From positions 1 to 64,000 of the forward strand of contig JAISWZ010000069.1 in assembly GCA_031270945.1 (NCBI GenBank): a stretch of 64,000 nt of DNA, in the 5' to 3' direction. Under the pieces are notes generated by a model, which did no database searches, was not told where the DNA came from, and saw nothing but the letters and a program-made list of their open reading frames with translations. Within the stretch, counting starts at the first letter, position 1; the number at the start of each line of letters is the position of its first letter. This DNA is from Clostridiales bacterium. GTDB lineage: Bacteria > Bacillota > Clostridia > Lachnospirales > WQUN01. Both the position numbers and the translations under genes were made by a program. Below, piece by piece: positions 18,037 through 26,989 of the stretch.

Positions 18037-19515
18037 TCAGCCTTCCAAGCACCTCGCCACAGCCTTTTTCCATCCCGCGAGCAGGCGCTCAGCATCTTCA
18101 AGCTCCATCTTCGGCTTGAAAACCTCAGCCATGCGCCTGTTTTCCAAAATTTCGTCCTTGCTTGAGTACACTCCCGTCGCCAGTCCAGCCAGGCATGCGG
18201 CGCCAAGCGCTGTGCTTTCAGCTATGTCAGCCCGAATCACTTCCATGCCCAAGATATCGGCTTGGAACTGCATGAGGAAGTTGTTGCGGGAAGCGCCTCC
18301 GTCCACCTTAATGGCCTTTGCCGCCAAGCCTGAAGCGGTCTCCATTGCCTTTATGACGTCATAGCTCTGGTACGCTATAGACTCAAGGGCGGCCCTGACT
18401 ACATGAGCCCGGTTTGCGCCCCTGGTGATCCCGGAGATGATGCCCCTGGCGTATTGATCCCAATAAGGAGCGCCAAGACCTACAAACGCGGGAACCATGT
18501 AAACGCCAGCCGTGTTTTCAACGCTTTGCGCCAGCTCATCTGTCTCGCTGGCCTGGCTGATGATCGAAAGCCCGTCTCTTAGCCACTGTATGGCGGCGCC
18601 AGCGACGAAAACGCTTCCCTCAACGGCGTACTCAACTTTTCCGTCCAGTCCCCATGCAATGGTTGTGAGCATCCCGCCTTCAGGCTCTATCGCTTTCTCG
18701 CCGGTATTCATCAATATAAAGCAACCAGTGCCGTAAGTGTTCTTCACTTCTCCGGGCGTGAAACAGCATTGGCCAAACAGAGCCGCTTGCTGGTCTCCTG
18801 CCGCTCCCGCTATAGGAACCTCTGTTCCAAACAGGTCGGCCATCCCGAAAACGTGTGACGAAGGCTTGGCCTCAGGCAGCATTTGCGCCGGGATCTTAAG
18901 CCAATCCAGGATCTCCTGATCCCATTTCAGCTCCCTAATGTTAAAGAGCATGGTTCTTGAAGCGTTAGTGTAGTCAGTGGCATGAACCTGGCCCTTGGTC
19001 ATGTTCCAGATAAGCCAGGAGTCTATGGTGCCAAAAAGCGCGTTTCCCTCTTCTGCCAGCTTCCTTGCCCCTTCAACGTTCTCCAGCATCCACGCAAGCT
19101 TCGTGGCGGAAAAGTAGGCGTCAACCACAAGCCCTGTCTTGGCTTTGGCTATGGGGGCGAATCCCGCCTTCTTGAGCTCGTCGCAAGCCTCGGCCGTTCT
19201 TCTGCACTGCCAAACAATCGCGTTTGATATGGGCCTTCCTGTGCGCTTGTCCCAAACAACAACAGTTTCTCGCTGGTTGGCTATCCCTATGGCGGCTATG
19301 TCCTTGCCTGTCACTCCAGCTTTTGCCATGGCTTGCCTTGCCGACTCCATCTGTGTTTGAAGAATCTCCAAAGCGTCATGCTCCACCCATCCCTCCTTAG
19401 GAAAGATCTGGCTGAACTCCAGCTGGGCAGAACTTACAATGTTTAGCCTTTTGTCAAAAAGAACGCACCTGGAACTGGTAGTCCCTTGATCCATTGCCAT
19501 TAAAAGCTTCGGCAT
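18037..19515 (-). CDS. glpK: Glycerol kinase
   Basis: 492 aa, full length for GlpK, which phosphorylates glycerol to sn-glycerol 3-phosphate in the cytoplasm. The FGGY-kinase signatures are clear: [16 protein letters not shown] at the N-terminus (phosphate 1 loop), [44 protein letters not shown] and the C-terminal [20 protein letters not shown]. An AAGGAGGAG ribosome site precedes the ATG. It is the last gene of an operon read from 22617, after the dehydrogenase, the FAD oxidoreductase and the DUF1667 protein, an arrangement common in Clostridia. The product of this enzyme is the substrate of the first gene. Confidence 0.97.
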   Translation of the reverse strand: MPKLLMAMDQGTTSSRCVLFDKRLNIVSSAQLEFSQIFPKEGWVEHDALEILQTQMESARQAMAKAGVTGKDIAAIGIANQRETVVVWDKRTGRPISNAIVWQCRRTAEACDELKKAGFAPIAKAKTGLVVDAYFSATKLAWMLENVEGARKLAEEGNALFGTIDSWLIWNMTKGQVHATDYTNASRTMLFNIRELKWDQEILDWLKIPAQMLPEAKPSSHVFGMADLFGTEVPIAGAAGDQQAALFGQCCFTPGEVKNTYGTGCFILMNTGEKAIEPEGGMLTTIAWGLDGKVEYAVEGSVFVAGAAIQWLRDGLSIISQASETDELAQSVENTAGVYMVPAFVGLGAPYWDQYARGIISGITRGANRAHVVRAALESIAYQSYDVIKAMETASGLAAKAIKVDGGASRNNFLMQFQADILGMEVIRADIAESTALGAACLAGLATGVYSSKDEILENRRMAEVFKPKMELEDAERLLAGWKKAVARCLEG

Positions 19516-19572
19516 AGCATTCTCCTCCTTGCCATTTAGTGCATATCAGCCGTTTATCCTGCAAAGCCTGTT

Positions 19573-19929
19573 TTATCCTGCAAATCCAACGTTTTTAGTC
19601 GCAACTATGTCAACGCCCGTTCCCGCGCAATTCGGGACAATGATGTCCCCAATGGATATGGGGGCGCAGACCTCAACGCCTTTTAACGCTTTTACGCAAT
19701 CAAATATCTTGCCTTTAGGAACAGGCTTTGCGGTTTTTACAGGAAGCGCCGCTATAGCGGCATTTTTGAGCTTTACCGTGGTAGCCACCATCCGCACAGG
19801 GTTCACGCACTCAGTTTTGGCATACGCCGCGCCTCTGGAGCACGCGTTTCCAGAAACCGAAATCTCTTGGCCTGATACCTGGACTTCCATCGGGCAGCCC
19901 ATGGGGCAGTTCACGCAAATGATCTTCAT
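19573..19929 (-). CDS. DUF1667 protein (glycerol operon accessory, Cys-rich)
   Basis: 118 aa. MKIICVNCPMGCPMEVQV gives the CxxCxxxC cluster typical of DUF1667, and a fourth Cys follows in NACSRGAAYAKTE. The rest forms a small beta domain ending in VDIVATK. Such proteins nearly always sit beside a GlpA-like dehydrogenase and an FAD oxidoreductase and are thought to help electron transfer, perhaps by binding an iron-sulfur cluster. The ATG at 19929 begins one base after the upstream stop, and the ribosome site GGAGG lies inside the end of the upstream gene. A longer frame starting at 19983 overlaps that gene and is rejected. Confidence 0.9.
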   Translation of the reverse strand: MKIICVNCPMGCPMEVQVSGQEISVSGNACSRGAAYAKTECVNPVRMVATTVKLKNAAIAALPVKTAKPVPKGKIFDCVKALKGVEVCAPISIGDIIVPNCAGTGVDIVATKNVGFAG

Positions 19930-19930
19930 G

Positions 19931-21187
19931 CTACTTATCCTCCAGCGAAACTTCGATCCGAGATATATTTGGCCTTTTGGCAAACAGCTCCCCGCTCAAG
20001 GAAATCGTCTCCATTTCCCCTGGAGCGAACACCATTTTCTTGCGCTTGAGCACCTGCTCCCCGTCCATCTTTACAACAAGCGCCGCGTTTCTCTTTTCGG
20101 CAGTCACGCGGAGCCTCAAAGTCATATTGTTTTTCACTTTTTTCGGGTTGATTGAAAACGGCATTACATACCTTACTCCGTTTCCTGGAACGACTTCGGC
20201 GCTTGATCCTGAGAATGCCTCTCCGAAAGCGTACGCGGCCGCGTTTTCTCCCGCCTCCTGCGCCTCTTCCGAAACAAAGTCAACCAGGTCATGCACATGC
20301 AGAGCGTTTCCGCAAGCAAAGACTCCAGGGGCGCTTGTCTCAAAGCTCTCGTTTACAATAGGCCCGCCTGTGTCAGGAGACAGCTTCACTCCAGCCATCT
20401 TTGAAAGCTCATTTTCAGGAATCAGCCCTACTGAAAGCAAAAGGGTGTCGCAAGGGAAAAGCTTCTCCGTTCCAGGAACTGGTCTTAGGCTGCTGTCCAC
20501 CTGCGCTATGGAAACGCCCTCAAGCCGGTCTTTCCCGAAGATGCCAACCACAGTGTGCGACAGCATCAGCGGTATCCCGAAATCGTCCAGGCACTGGACA
20601 ATGTTTCTCTTCAGCCCGCTTGAATGAGGCATCAGCTCCGCTACAGCGGCCACATGCGCTCCCTCTAGCGCCAAGCGCCTTGCCATGATAAGCCCTATGT
20701 CGCCGGATCCGAGTATCACCGCTTCCCGGCCTGGCATAAGCCCGTCTATGTTGACAAACTTTTGGGCCGTGCCGGCTGTCATGATCCCTGACGGCCTTGA
20801 CCCAGGAATGTTTAGCGCCCCTCTTGGACGCTCTCTGCAACCCATTGAAAGAACAACCGCTTTGGCCCTGATCTCCTGGATCCCTGAAGCGCTGACGGCC
20901 TTTAGCACCCGGTCTGACCCGAGCTCCAAAACCATCGTTCCAAGACTTGTCTCAATGTCCCCAGACAAAACCTCTTTTATAAACCTGGCCGAGTACTCAG
21001 GCCCTGTCAGCTCTTCCTTGAAAGTGTGAAGCCCAAATCCGTTGTGTATGCATTGGTTCAGGATCCCGCCTAGCTCCCTGTCCCTTTCTATCACAAGCAC
21101 TTTGTCCGCTCCAGCCTTTTTGGCGCCAAGGGCAGCCGCCAATCCTGCGGGCCCGCCGCCTATTATGGCTACGTCCACATCCCTCAC
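19931..21187 (-). CDS. FAD-dependent NAD(P)-disulfide-type oxidoreductase of the glycerol operon
   Basis: 418 aa. The FAD-binding loop AIIGGGPAGLAAA is at the N-terminus, a second dinucleotide loop ILGSGDIGLIMARRL about residue 155-170, and an FAD-closing motif APGVFACGNA near 300. This is the usual second subunit beside GlpA-like proteins with DUF1667 in anaerobes, probably passing electrons from glycerol 3-phosphate to a soluble or membrane acceptor. The start is GTG at 21187, which overlaps the upstream stop as GTGA and has AAGGAGG 6-7 bases before it. The gene after it begins one base beyond the stop. Confidence 0.9.
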   Translation of the reverse strand: MRDVDVAIIGGGPAGLAAALGAKKAGADKVLVIERDRELGGILNQCIHNGFGLHTFKEELTGPEYSARFIKEVLSGDIETSLGTMVLELGSDRVLKAVSASGIQEIRAKAVVLSMGCRERPRGALNIPGSRPSGIMTAGTAQKFVNIDGLMPGREAVILGSGDIGLIMARRLALEGAHVAAVAELMPHSSGLKRNIVQCLDDFGIPLMLSHTVVGIFGKDRLEGVSIAQVDSSLRPVPGTEKLFPCDTLLLSVGLIPENELSKMAGVKLSPDTGGPIVNESFETSAPGVFACGNALHVHDLVDFVSEEAQEAGENAAAYAFGEAFSGSSAEVVPGNGVRYVMPFSINPKKVKNNMTLRLRVTAEKRNAALVVKMDGEQVLKRKKMVFAPGEMETISLSGELFAKRPNISRIEVSLEDK

Positions 21188-22617
21188 AAAAGCGCCTCCT
21201 TGATGGGCCCGGAGAGAATCCAAGATCCGCCCCCGTGCTTGGTTGCCTCAAGCGGGCTTTTGCCAAGCTCCTCCGAGACTATTCCTACAAGCTTCATCAT
21301 GCAAAATCCGGATTGGCATCTTCCCATTCCGGTCCTTGTCCTTCTTTTCACAGCGTCCAAAGAGACCGCTCCTATAGGATTTCTTAAAGCGTTAAGTATT
21401 TCGGCCTTGGTCACTTTCTCGCACCTGCAGATGACGTTGCCAAAGTCAGGATCTTTCTCTATCAGTCGCTGCCTTTCCTCCCAGCTGCTCTCCCGGAACT
21501 TTGGAAAGGGCTCCAAGTTCGGGCAGAACTCCGAATTCTCTTCTGGCTGGAGGATGCCGCAGACAATCTCAGCCGCCGCCTCCCCTATGGCAGGCGCCGC
21601 CGAAAGCCCTGGGGACTCAATGCCCATCAGGTTGACAAAACCCTTGCCCGACTCTTCTATCACGAAATCATCTGACTTGTGGTGCGCCCTGACCCCGGCA
21701 AAAGACGTTATGATCTTGTTCCTGGGCAGCCTCTTAAGGCTCCTGGATGCCTTCTCAAGCGCCTCAGCCAGCCCCTCCCTGGTTGTGGACGTGTCATCTC
21801 CGTCATCAATGTCCTTTGACGTAGGGCCTATCAGCACATTTCCGTCAGCCGTCGGAGCGACAAGGACCCCTTTTCCCATCTTTCCTGGCACCTGGAACAA
21901 GACCCTGGAGACCAAGCCTCCTTCTTCCTGATCCAGCAGGCAGTACTCGCCTCGCCTAGGCTGGATGGCGTTTTTTTCTCCGCCAGCCATTTCACTTATC
22001 TCTCCAGAATGGACGCCAGCCGCGTTTACAACCACCTTTGCCAGGTATTCGCCGTTGTTGGTTTGAACCCTGTAGCCGTCTCCGTCCTGGCTTATTCCTG
22101 TCACAACCGTTGCGAGAGCGAATTTGACTCCGTTCAAGGCCGCGTTGTCCGCCAAGGCTATGCACATTTCGTAAGGCGAAACCACACCGCCTGAGGGAGC
22201 AAGCAAGGCATCTGTTACGCTGTCGCCAACACCAGGCTCTAGCGCCAAGATCTCTTCTCTTCCCAAGATCGCGATATCGCTTAGCCCGTTTATGCGCCCT
22301 CTGCGATTAAGCTCTTCAAGCTCCCTTCGATCATTCTCTCCAAACCCCAAAACAAGAGAGCCGCACCTCGAAAACGGGAAGCCCAGCTCTTTCGACAGCT
22401 TGTCAAACATCCTTTGCCCACGGACGTTCATGACAGCCTTTTTTGTGCCTGGAAGCGCGTCATAGCCTGCGTGGACAATCCCGCTGTTTGCCTTGGTTGC
22501 GCCAGAGGCGACATCAAAACCTTTTTCCAGCACCAGAATGTCTAGCTTCCTCTTGGAAAGCTCCCTGGCGACGGCGCAGCCAACAATGCCTGCGCCAATG
22601 ACAATAACATCTAGCAA
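21184..22617 (-). CDS. glpA: FAD-dependent glycerol-3-phosphate dehydrogenase-like protein with BFD-like [2Fe-2S] domain
   Basis: 477 aa. The N-terminus VIVIGAGIVGCAVARELSKR binds FAD, followed by GATKANSGIVHAGYDALPGT, a signature of this DAO-type family. The C-terminal CRCEKVTKAEI and GRCQSGFCMMK supply the four cysteines of a bacterioferritin-ferredoxin-like [2Fe-2S] domain. It should oxidise glycerol 3-phosphate to dihydroxyacetone phosphate. I place the start at TTG 22617 because GAGGAG stands 6 bases before it; an in-frame ATG at 22635 adds six residues. It is the promoter-proximal gene of the operon. Confidence 0.88.
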   Translation of the reverse strand: MLDVIVIGAGIVGCAVARELSKRKLDILVLEKGFDVASGATKANSGIVHAGYDALPGTKKAVMNVRGQRMFDKLSKELGFPFSRCGSLVLGFGENDRRELEELNRRGRINGLSDIAILGREEILALEPGVGDSVTDALLAPSGGVVSPYEMCIALADNAALNGVKFALATVVTGISQDGDGYRVQTNNGEYLAKVVVNAAGVHSGEISEMAGGEKNAIQPRRGEYCLLDQEEGGLVSRVLFQVPGKMGKGVLVAPTADGNVLIGPTSKDIDDGDDTSTTREGLAEALEKASRSLKRLPRNKIITSFAGVRAHHKSDDFVIEESGKGFVNLMGIESPGLSAAPAIGEAAAEIVCGILQPEENSEFCPNLEPFPKFRESSWEERQRLIEKDPDFGNVICRCEKVTKAEILNALRNPIGAVSLDAVKRRTRTGMGRCQSGFCMMKLVGIVSEELGKSPLEATKHGGGSWILSGPIKEALL

Positions 22618-22640
22618 TTTATCTCCTCGATCCATGAAAA

Positions 22641-22666
22641 GCATGCCCATTGCTCTTGGGGCATGC
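22641..22666 (-). promoter_or_regulatory. Leader hairpin before the glycerol operon
   Basis: GCATGCCC pairs with GGGCATGC (10-base loop) and is followed on the minus strand by TTTT, about 12 bases before the ribosome site. It has the form of a weak leader terminator or a ribosome-access switch. Glycerol operons of Bacillus are controlled by antitermination at such a leader hairpin, but no GlpP gene is in the window. Confidence 0.5.
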
Positions 22667-22741
22667 ATCGCTTTTTGCAAAAATGGCATCACGGCATGTG
22701 GCTTGCGGGGTTGCCAAGTCACACATTGGGGATGCGCTTTT

Positions 22742-22750
22742 ATTATATCA
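22742..22750 (-). promoter_or_regulatory. Extended -10 promoter for the glycerol operon
   Basis: On the minus strand the sequence TGTGATATAATA contains TG-A-TATAAT. No good -35 hexamer is seen 17 bases upstream. Transcription would start about 115 bases before the TTG start codon. Confidence 0.6.
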
Positions 22751-22857
22751 CAAGCCTAAAGCCATTAGAAGTTTTTAAATTCGTACTCAAAGCGGCGAAA
22801 GACCCTGCTGGCCGCGCCGCCCAGGCGTAAAATCGACTCTTTAGGGCATGATATACT

Positions 22858-22964
22858 TAAATCATATCCCAAATTTGATTTCAGGCTGAAAAATCCTTTA
22901 TTTAAGCATTCGCGAAGCATTCGCCAGGAATTTTTCACTGCCTTAACGGGATATGCTCTTGCGA
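22858..22964. repeat. Palindromic element, MITE-like
   Basis: Left arm TAAATCATATCCCAAATTTG, right arm ACGGGATATGCTCTTG. The interior carries GAAGCATTCGCCAGGAATTT. It fills most of the space between the divergent glycerol operon and the dehydratase gene. Confidence 0.75.
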
Positions 22965-23025
22965 GCGTTCTCGTCAGTATAAACCATCAACTTTTTCCGA
23001 GCTTTAAATTCGGAGGTGCTTCAAC

Positions 23026-24009
23026 ATGAAAACTTGCTTGATCACAGGCGGCTGCGGCTTCATTGGGTCAACTCTCATAAATCGCCTGCTGGGCAGGGGC
23101 GGGATTAAAGTCATAAACCTAGATCTGCTGACTTATGCTGGCGACATAGACAACCTGGGTGAAGCGGAAAGCGACCCCAACTATGTTTTCGCCCAGGCGG
23201 ACATCGTGGACACGGAAACCGTGGAGTCCATATTTGAGAACTATGACATAGACGCTGTCATAAACTTCGCGGCTGAGACCCATCTGGACAGGTCAGTGAA
23301 AAACCCGGTCATATTCGGCAGAACAAACTCCATAGGGGCGCTAAACGTCTTGAATGTGGCGAAAAGGGCCTGGGAAGGCAAAGGGGGGTTCAAGAAGGGC
23401 GCTGTATTCATCCAGATCTCAACCGACGAGGTGTATGGTGCGCTAGGCCCAACTGGCCTCTTTCTGGAAGGATCCAGCATAGACCCCAGAAGCCCCTACT
23501 CCGCCAGCAAAGCCTCAGCTGACGTCTTTGTCCAGGCTTACGGGTCAACATACCGGATGCCTGTTGTGATAGCCCGCTGCTCCAGCTGCTATGGGCCAAA
23601 GCAGCATCGCGAAAAACTGGTTCCCAGCCTGGCGCTCAGCGCCCTTGACCGCAAGCCAGTCCAAGTGTACGGCGAAGGGCTTCAAAGCAGGGATTGGATC
23701 TACGTGGATGACCTTTGCGAGGCCATTGAGGCTATCATGGACTCGGGCAAGGCCAACGAAATTTATAATATTGGCGCCAACGCAGAGATTTCTTACAAAG
23801 ATCTCGTATATTTCATTATAGGGCGCGTACGTCCGGGAGAGGAAAATGACCTGGTGCTGCATTCTCCCGAAAGAAGAGGATATTGGCGCCGGTTTGCCGT
23901 CGACACGTCGAAAATCACGAAAGAGCTGGGATGGACAGCTAAGACGCCTTTCTCGGACGGGTTTGACAGAACCCTCGAATGGCTTGAGCGCTCCAGGCAC
24001 AGGATTTAA
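23026..24009 (+). CDS. rfbB: dTDP-glucose 4,6-dehydratase
   Basis: 327 aa, an extended short-chain dehydrogenase. The NAD loop is ITGGCGFIGS (residues 6-15), the substrate segment NFAAETHLDRSVKNP, the catalytic block QISTDEVYG and the YSASK pair near residue 160. It converts dTDP-glucose to dTDP-4-keto-6-deoxyglucose, the branch point for rhamnose and other deoxysugars of surface polysaccharides. The ATG follows GGAGG by 9 bases. The usual partners rfbA, rfbC and rfbD are not next to it, so it is a single gene here. Confidence 0.92.
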   Translation: MKTCLITGGCGFIGSTLINRLLGRGGIKVINLDLLTYAGDIDNLGEAESDPNYVFAQADIVDTETVESIFENYDIDAVINFAAETHLDRSVKNPVIFGRTNSIGALNVLNVAKRAWEGKGGFKKGAVFIQISTDEVYGALGPTGLFLEGSSIDPRSPYSASKASADVFVQAYGSTYRMPVVIARCSSCYGPKQHREKLVPSLALSALDRKPVQVYGEGLQSRDWIYVDDLCEAIEAIMDSGKANEIYNIGANAEISYKDLVYFIIGRVRPGEENDLVLHSPERRGYWRRFAVDTSKITKELGWTAKTPFSDGFDRTLEWLERSRHRI

Positions 24010-24047
24010 GTTTTGCGACGTGTCTAACCATGTCTCTTTTTAAGGTA

Positions 24048-24076
24048 TTGCGCCAGTTTTTTGATTGTGGTACAAT
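24048..24076 (+). promoter_or_regulatory. Promoter upstream of the small membrane protein cluster
   Basis: TTGCGC (24048-24053) and TACAAT (24071-24076) with a 17-base spacer. It would give a leader of about 290 bases before the first small membrane protein gene, including a strong hairpin. Confidence 0.65.
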
Positions 24077-24096
24077 ATTTTCATGCTTAAAGCAGG

Positions 24097-24206
24097 CTGC
24101 GGCTTTTCGAGCGCTTTGTCGAAAGCCGCAGGTTAAGAGGCTTCGCCGATGATGCGGCTCCGCCGCTTATGAGGCTTTGCCGATGATGCGGCTCCGCCGC
24201 TTATGA
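24097..24206. repeat. Strong hairpin and adjoining tandem repeat in the leader
   Basis: CTGCGGCTTTTCGA faces TCGAAAGCCGCAG (24098-24132). A 36-base unit GCCGATGATGCGGCTCCGCC plus CGCTTATGAGGCTTT then occurs twice (about 24147 and 24177). The unit itself contains GCGGCTCCGCCGC, which can pair with itself. This could be a structured leader. Confidence 0.65.
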
Positions 24207-24373
24207 GGCGCATGCCGAAACCAGCAACTCTGGCGCACGCTTTCGACATTACCGCATTACCGCGCGAGTGAAAACATCCATAAGCTTACTTTTTGTTTTC
24301 CCTCGCAAGCAACCGCTGACACGAGCGAAAAGCAGCATTCGTTTCGCTCGCTGCTATACACAGGAGGAGCGTA

Positions 24374-24682
24374 ATGTACGAACCAGACAACTACAACTCC
24401 AATTCTCCGCCGCCACCGCCACCGCCCCCTCCTCGGGCTCCAGATATCGAGCCAGGGGCGCTTACCCTAAGGGAATGGCTTGTCACCATCGTGATCCAGA
24501 TCATTCCCTGCATAAACATCATATTTCTGTTGCTCTGGGCATTTGGGCCTGACAATCCACCCAGCCGCAAGACGTACGCCAAAGCCTGGCTGATCGTCAT
24601 GGCATGCTCATTGCTGTTTATCCTGTTCTTTGCCAGGCCGGTGATAAATTTCCTTGAGAACTTATTGTGGCTGTCGATGTGA
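24374..24682 (+). CDS. Small two-helix membrane protein, tandem paralog 1
   Basis: 102 aa. A proline-rich N-terminal tail (nine prolines in a row near residue 13) precedes two hydrophobic helices at about 35-57 and 72-95. The signature LREWLVTIVIQIIPCINIIF then LLWAFG and YAKAWLI is shared by all eight genes in this cluster and resembles small membrane proteins common in Firmicutes that have no assigned function. GGAGGAG lies 6 bases before the ATG. This copy is the most divergent at its N-terminus (MYEPDN rather than MNGQDD). Confidence 0.8.
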   Translation: MYEPDNYNSNSPPPPPPPPPRAPDIEPGALTLREWLVTIVIQIIPCINIIFLLLWAFGPDNPPSRKTYAKAWLIVMACSLLFILFFARPVINFLENLLWLSM

Positions 24683-24776
24683 GGCGCTGGATAGCATGGC
24701 ATTTCCAAGGGTTCGCCAAAGTCTTGAGGGCGGGCGTTCGAGATCCAAAACGCTCGCTACAAGTTAAGCTTTGGGC

Positions 24777-24832
24777 ATAGAGCATACGGCTTTGAAGCAT
24801 TCGCAAGACGTTTTGGTATATGCCCAAAGAGC
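24777..24832. repeat. Short degenerate palindromic element
   Basis: GGGCATAGAGCATACGGCTT and GTTTTGGTATATGCCCA bracket GAAGCATTCGCAAGACG. Only 56 bp, but the interior block identifies it as a member of the dispersed family. Confidence 0.5.
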
Positions 24833-24856
24833 CCTTCAGGAGGATCAATAAAACTA

Positions 24857-25126
24857 ATGAACGGACAGGATGACTTCAATTGGGAAACGCCTCCACCCCA
24901 GACTCCAGATGGCGCTTCAGGGCCGCTCAGCCGCAAGGACTGGATAATCACCATGGCGCTTCTGGCAATTCCCTGCATTGGCATCATATTTTCGTTGAGC
25001 TGGGCCTTCAGCGAAGGAAACCCCGACCGCAAGAAGTTCGCCCGAGCCTGGTTAATCTTCAATCCGGGCCTTTACATCGTTTTGACCATTATCGCTGCAA
25101 TAACCAGTTTTTCTGTTTTGCAATGA
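24857..25126 (+). CDS. Small two-helix membrane protein, tandem paralog 2
   Basis: 89 aa. Starts MNGQDDFNWETPPPQTPD, then LSRKDWIITMALLAIPCIGI, LSWAFSEGNPDRKKFARAWL and a second helix. AGGAGG lies 13 bases before the ATG. It has the standard conserved N-terminus of copies 2 to 7. Confidence 0.85.
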   Translation: MNGQDDFNWETPPPQTPDGASGPLSRKDWIITMALLAIPCIGIIFSLSWAFSEGNPDRKKFARAWLIFNPGLYIVLTIIAAITSFSVLQ

Positions 25127-25206
25127 ATAAAAAGAACTGCGCTTTCGACGCTGGACCTTGATAGCTCCAAATTTCCCAATTTTGCCGCTTTATAATGCGC
25201 AGAGCA

Positions 25207-25384
25207 TAAGAGCATATCCCAAAATTTTATCCGAGGCACCGGAAAAATCCGGGTGTTTGCTCGAAGAAGCCCGAGCAAACTAGTTGAAGCATTCGCCAGG
25301 ATTTTTTCGGCGGAATTTTGGGATATGCACTAAGGCTTGGAAAAGTAACGCGCCTTTTTCGAAATTTTTGGATATGCTCTAAGC
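25207..25384. repeat. Palindromic element with an extra internal hairpin, plus a second right arm
   Basis: Arms TAAGAGCATATCCCAAAATT and GGAATTTTGGGATATGCACT lie 130 bp apart, longer than other copies because a second inverted repeat (GTTTGCTCG with CGAGCAAAC) is present in the middle. A further arm (TTTTTGGATATGCTCTAAGC) ends at 25384, 18 bases before the next start codon. Confidence 0.75.
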
Positions 25385-25401
25385 AATTCGGGAGGGCTAA
25401 T

Positions 25402-25698
25402 ATGAACGGACAGGACGACTTCAATTGGGCAACGCCTCCACCTCAGCCTCCAGACAGCGCGCCAGGGGCGCTCAGCCGGAAGGACTGGATTATCACACTG
25501 GCGCTTCAAGCCATTCCCTGCATAGGCATCATATTTTCGCTGGTTTGGGCATTCAGCGAAGGAAACGCTGAGCGCAAGAAGTTCGCCCGAGCCTGGTTGA
25601 TTGTCAACATCTGCGTTGCCGTCATTGTGACAGTCCTTATTTTCGCGGTGGTAATTTTGTTTTGGGACGCCATTGACAGCTTTCCTTATGCCTACTGA
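25402..25698 (+). CDS. Small two-helix membrane protein, tandem paralog 3
   Basis: 98 aa, MNGQDDFNWATPPPQPPDSA start, conserved WIITLALQAIPCIGIIFSLV helix, EGNAERKKFARAWL loop and second helix ending in an aromatic tail (FPYAY). GGGAGG lies 7 bases upstream of the ATG. Frames that begin earlier run back into a palindromic element arm and are not used. Confidence 0.85.
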   Translation: MNGQDDFNWATPPPQPPDSAPGALSRKDWIITLALQAIPCIGIIFSLVWAFSEGNAERKKFARAWLIVNICVAVIVTVLIFAVVILFWDAIDSFPYAY

Positions 25699-25843
25699 TT
25701 TTATGGCTGGATATGCTTAAGAGAGAAACTCTTGATTTTAAGGCTGAACATGCTCGATAGAGATACTCTCATCTCTTTTCGCTCTCTGGCGCAACTCCCA
25801 AACGCGGCATATTGCTTGGATGACGCCCCGCAGGAGGACTAAA

Positions 25844-26122
25844 ATGAACGGACAGGACGACTTCAATTGGGCAACGCCTCCACCTCAGCCTCCAGACAGC
25901 GCACCAGGGGCGCTCAGCCGGAAGGAATGGATTATCACAATGGCGCTTCAGGCCATTCCCTGCATAGGCTTCATATTTTCGTTGGTTTGGGCATTCAGCG
26001 AAGGAAACGCTGATCGCAAGAAGTTCGCCCGAGCCTGGCTGATCATCAACATCTGCGTCGGCGTAATAATAGGGGTCCTTGTCATCGTATTTGTGGCTTT
26101 CATAATGGGCATATGGCTTTAG
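25844..26122 (+). CDS. Small two-helix membrane protein, tandem paralog 4
   Basis: 92 aa, nearly identical to copy 3 through the first helix, then GVIIGVLVIVFVAFIMGIWL as the second helix. The upstream sequence GCATATTGCTTGGATGACGC and CCGCAGGAGGA is repeated before copies 5, 6 and 7, so gene and leader were duplicated together. Confidence 0.87.
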   Translation: MNGQDDFNWATPPPQPPDSAPGALSRKEWIITMALQAIPCIGFIFSLVWAFSEGNADRKKFARAWLIINICVGVIIGVLVIVFVAFIMGIWL

Positions 26123-26185
26123 GGCTACGGGCTCTTACGCCTTTTAAGGCATATTGCTTGGAAGACGCCCTGCAGGAGGATTGAA

Positions 26186-26488
26186 ATGAACGGACAAGAC
26201 GACTTCACTTCGGCAGCGCCTCCACCTCAGCCTCCAGACAGCGCGCCAGGGGCGCTCAGCCGGAAGGACTGGATTATCACACTGGCGCTTCAAGCCATTC
26301 CCTGCATAGGCTTCATATTTTCGCTGGTTTGGGCATTTAGCGAAGGAAACGCTGATCGCAAGAAGTTCGCCCGAGCCTGGCTGATCATCAACATCTGCGT
26401 CGGCATAATAATAGGGGTCCTTGTTGTCATATTTGCAGCTTTCATATGGGACGTCCTTCAGGATCCCTTCTTTTCTTATGGCTACTGA
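26186..26488 (+). CDS. Small two-helix membrane protein, tandem paralog 5
   Basis: 100 aa. Close to copy 4 in the central region; N-terminus MNGQDDFTSAAPPPQPPDSA and C-terminal tail DPFFSYGY. Ribosome site AGGAGG 7 bases before the ATG. Confidence 0.87.
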   Translation: MNGQDDFTSAAPPPQPPDSAPGALSRKDWIITLALQAIPCIGFIFSLVWAFSEGNADRKKFARAWLIINICVGIIIGVLVVIFAAFIWDVLQDPFFSYGY

Positions 26489-26550
26489 CTCTTATGCCTT
26501 TTAAGTTTAATAGGCATATTGCTTGAAAGACGCCCCGCAGGAGGGTTGAA

Positions 26551-26835
26551 ATGAACGGACAAGACGACTTCACTTCGGCATCGCCACCTCCTCCGCCTCC
26601 AGAAAGCGAGCCTGGGGCGCTCAGCCAGACGGAATGGTGCATCATTTTATTTCTTCAAATCATTCCCTGCGTAAATGTGGTCATGATGTTGATGTGGGCA
26701 TTCAGCTCAAGAGGAAACCCCACCCGCAAGAGGGTCGCCCAAGCCTGGCTGATCATAAGCGCATGCCTGCTCATTCTTATAGTGATCTTTATCTACTCAG
26801 GGGCATACTCGCATTTTATTACACTTAGCCACTGA
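26551..26835 (+). CDS. Small two-helix membrane protein, tandem paralog 6
   Basis: 94 aa. N-terminus as in copy 5 but with ESEPGALSQTEWCIILFLQI and then IPCVNVVMMLMWAFSSRGNP, a variant shared with copy 7. Copies 2-5 and copies 6-7 therefore form two subgroups. Confidence 0.87.
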   Translation: MNGQDDFTSASPPPPPPESEPGALSQTEWCIILFLQIIPCVNVVMMLMWAFSSRGNPTRKRVAQAWLIISACLLILIVIFIYSGAYSHFITLSH

Positions 26836-26989
26836 TCTTTGGGCTGGATACGCTCAGAGCTAAAAGTTTTCGCTCTGAGAAGCGAGTGATGCAAAACTCA
26901 GCTCTTTTCGCTCGCTAATATAGTTCCAAGCGTTTTTATAGCGCAATCATGGGCATATTGCTTGGAAGACGCCCTGCAGGAGGATTGAA

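Noticed and set aside
21200-21931. Plus-strand frame opposite the glycerol-3-phosphate dehydrogenase gene
   Set aside because: The minus-strand enzyme has complete FAD and iron-sulfur motifs.
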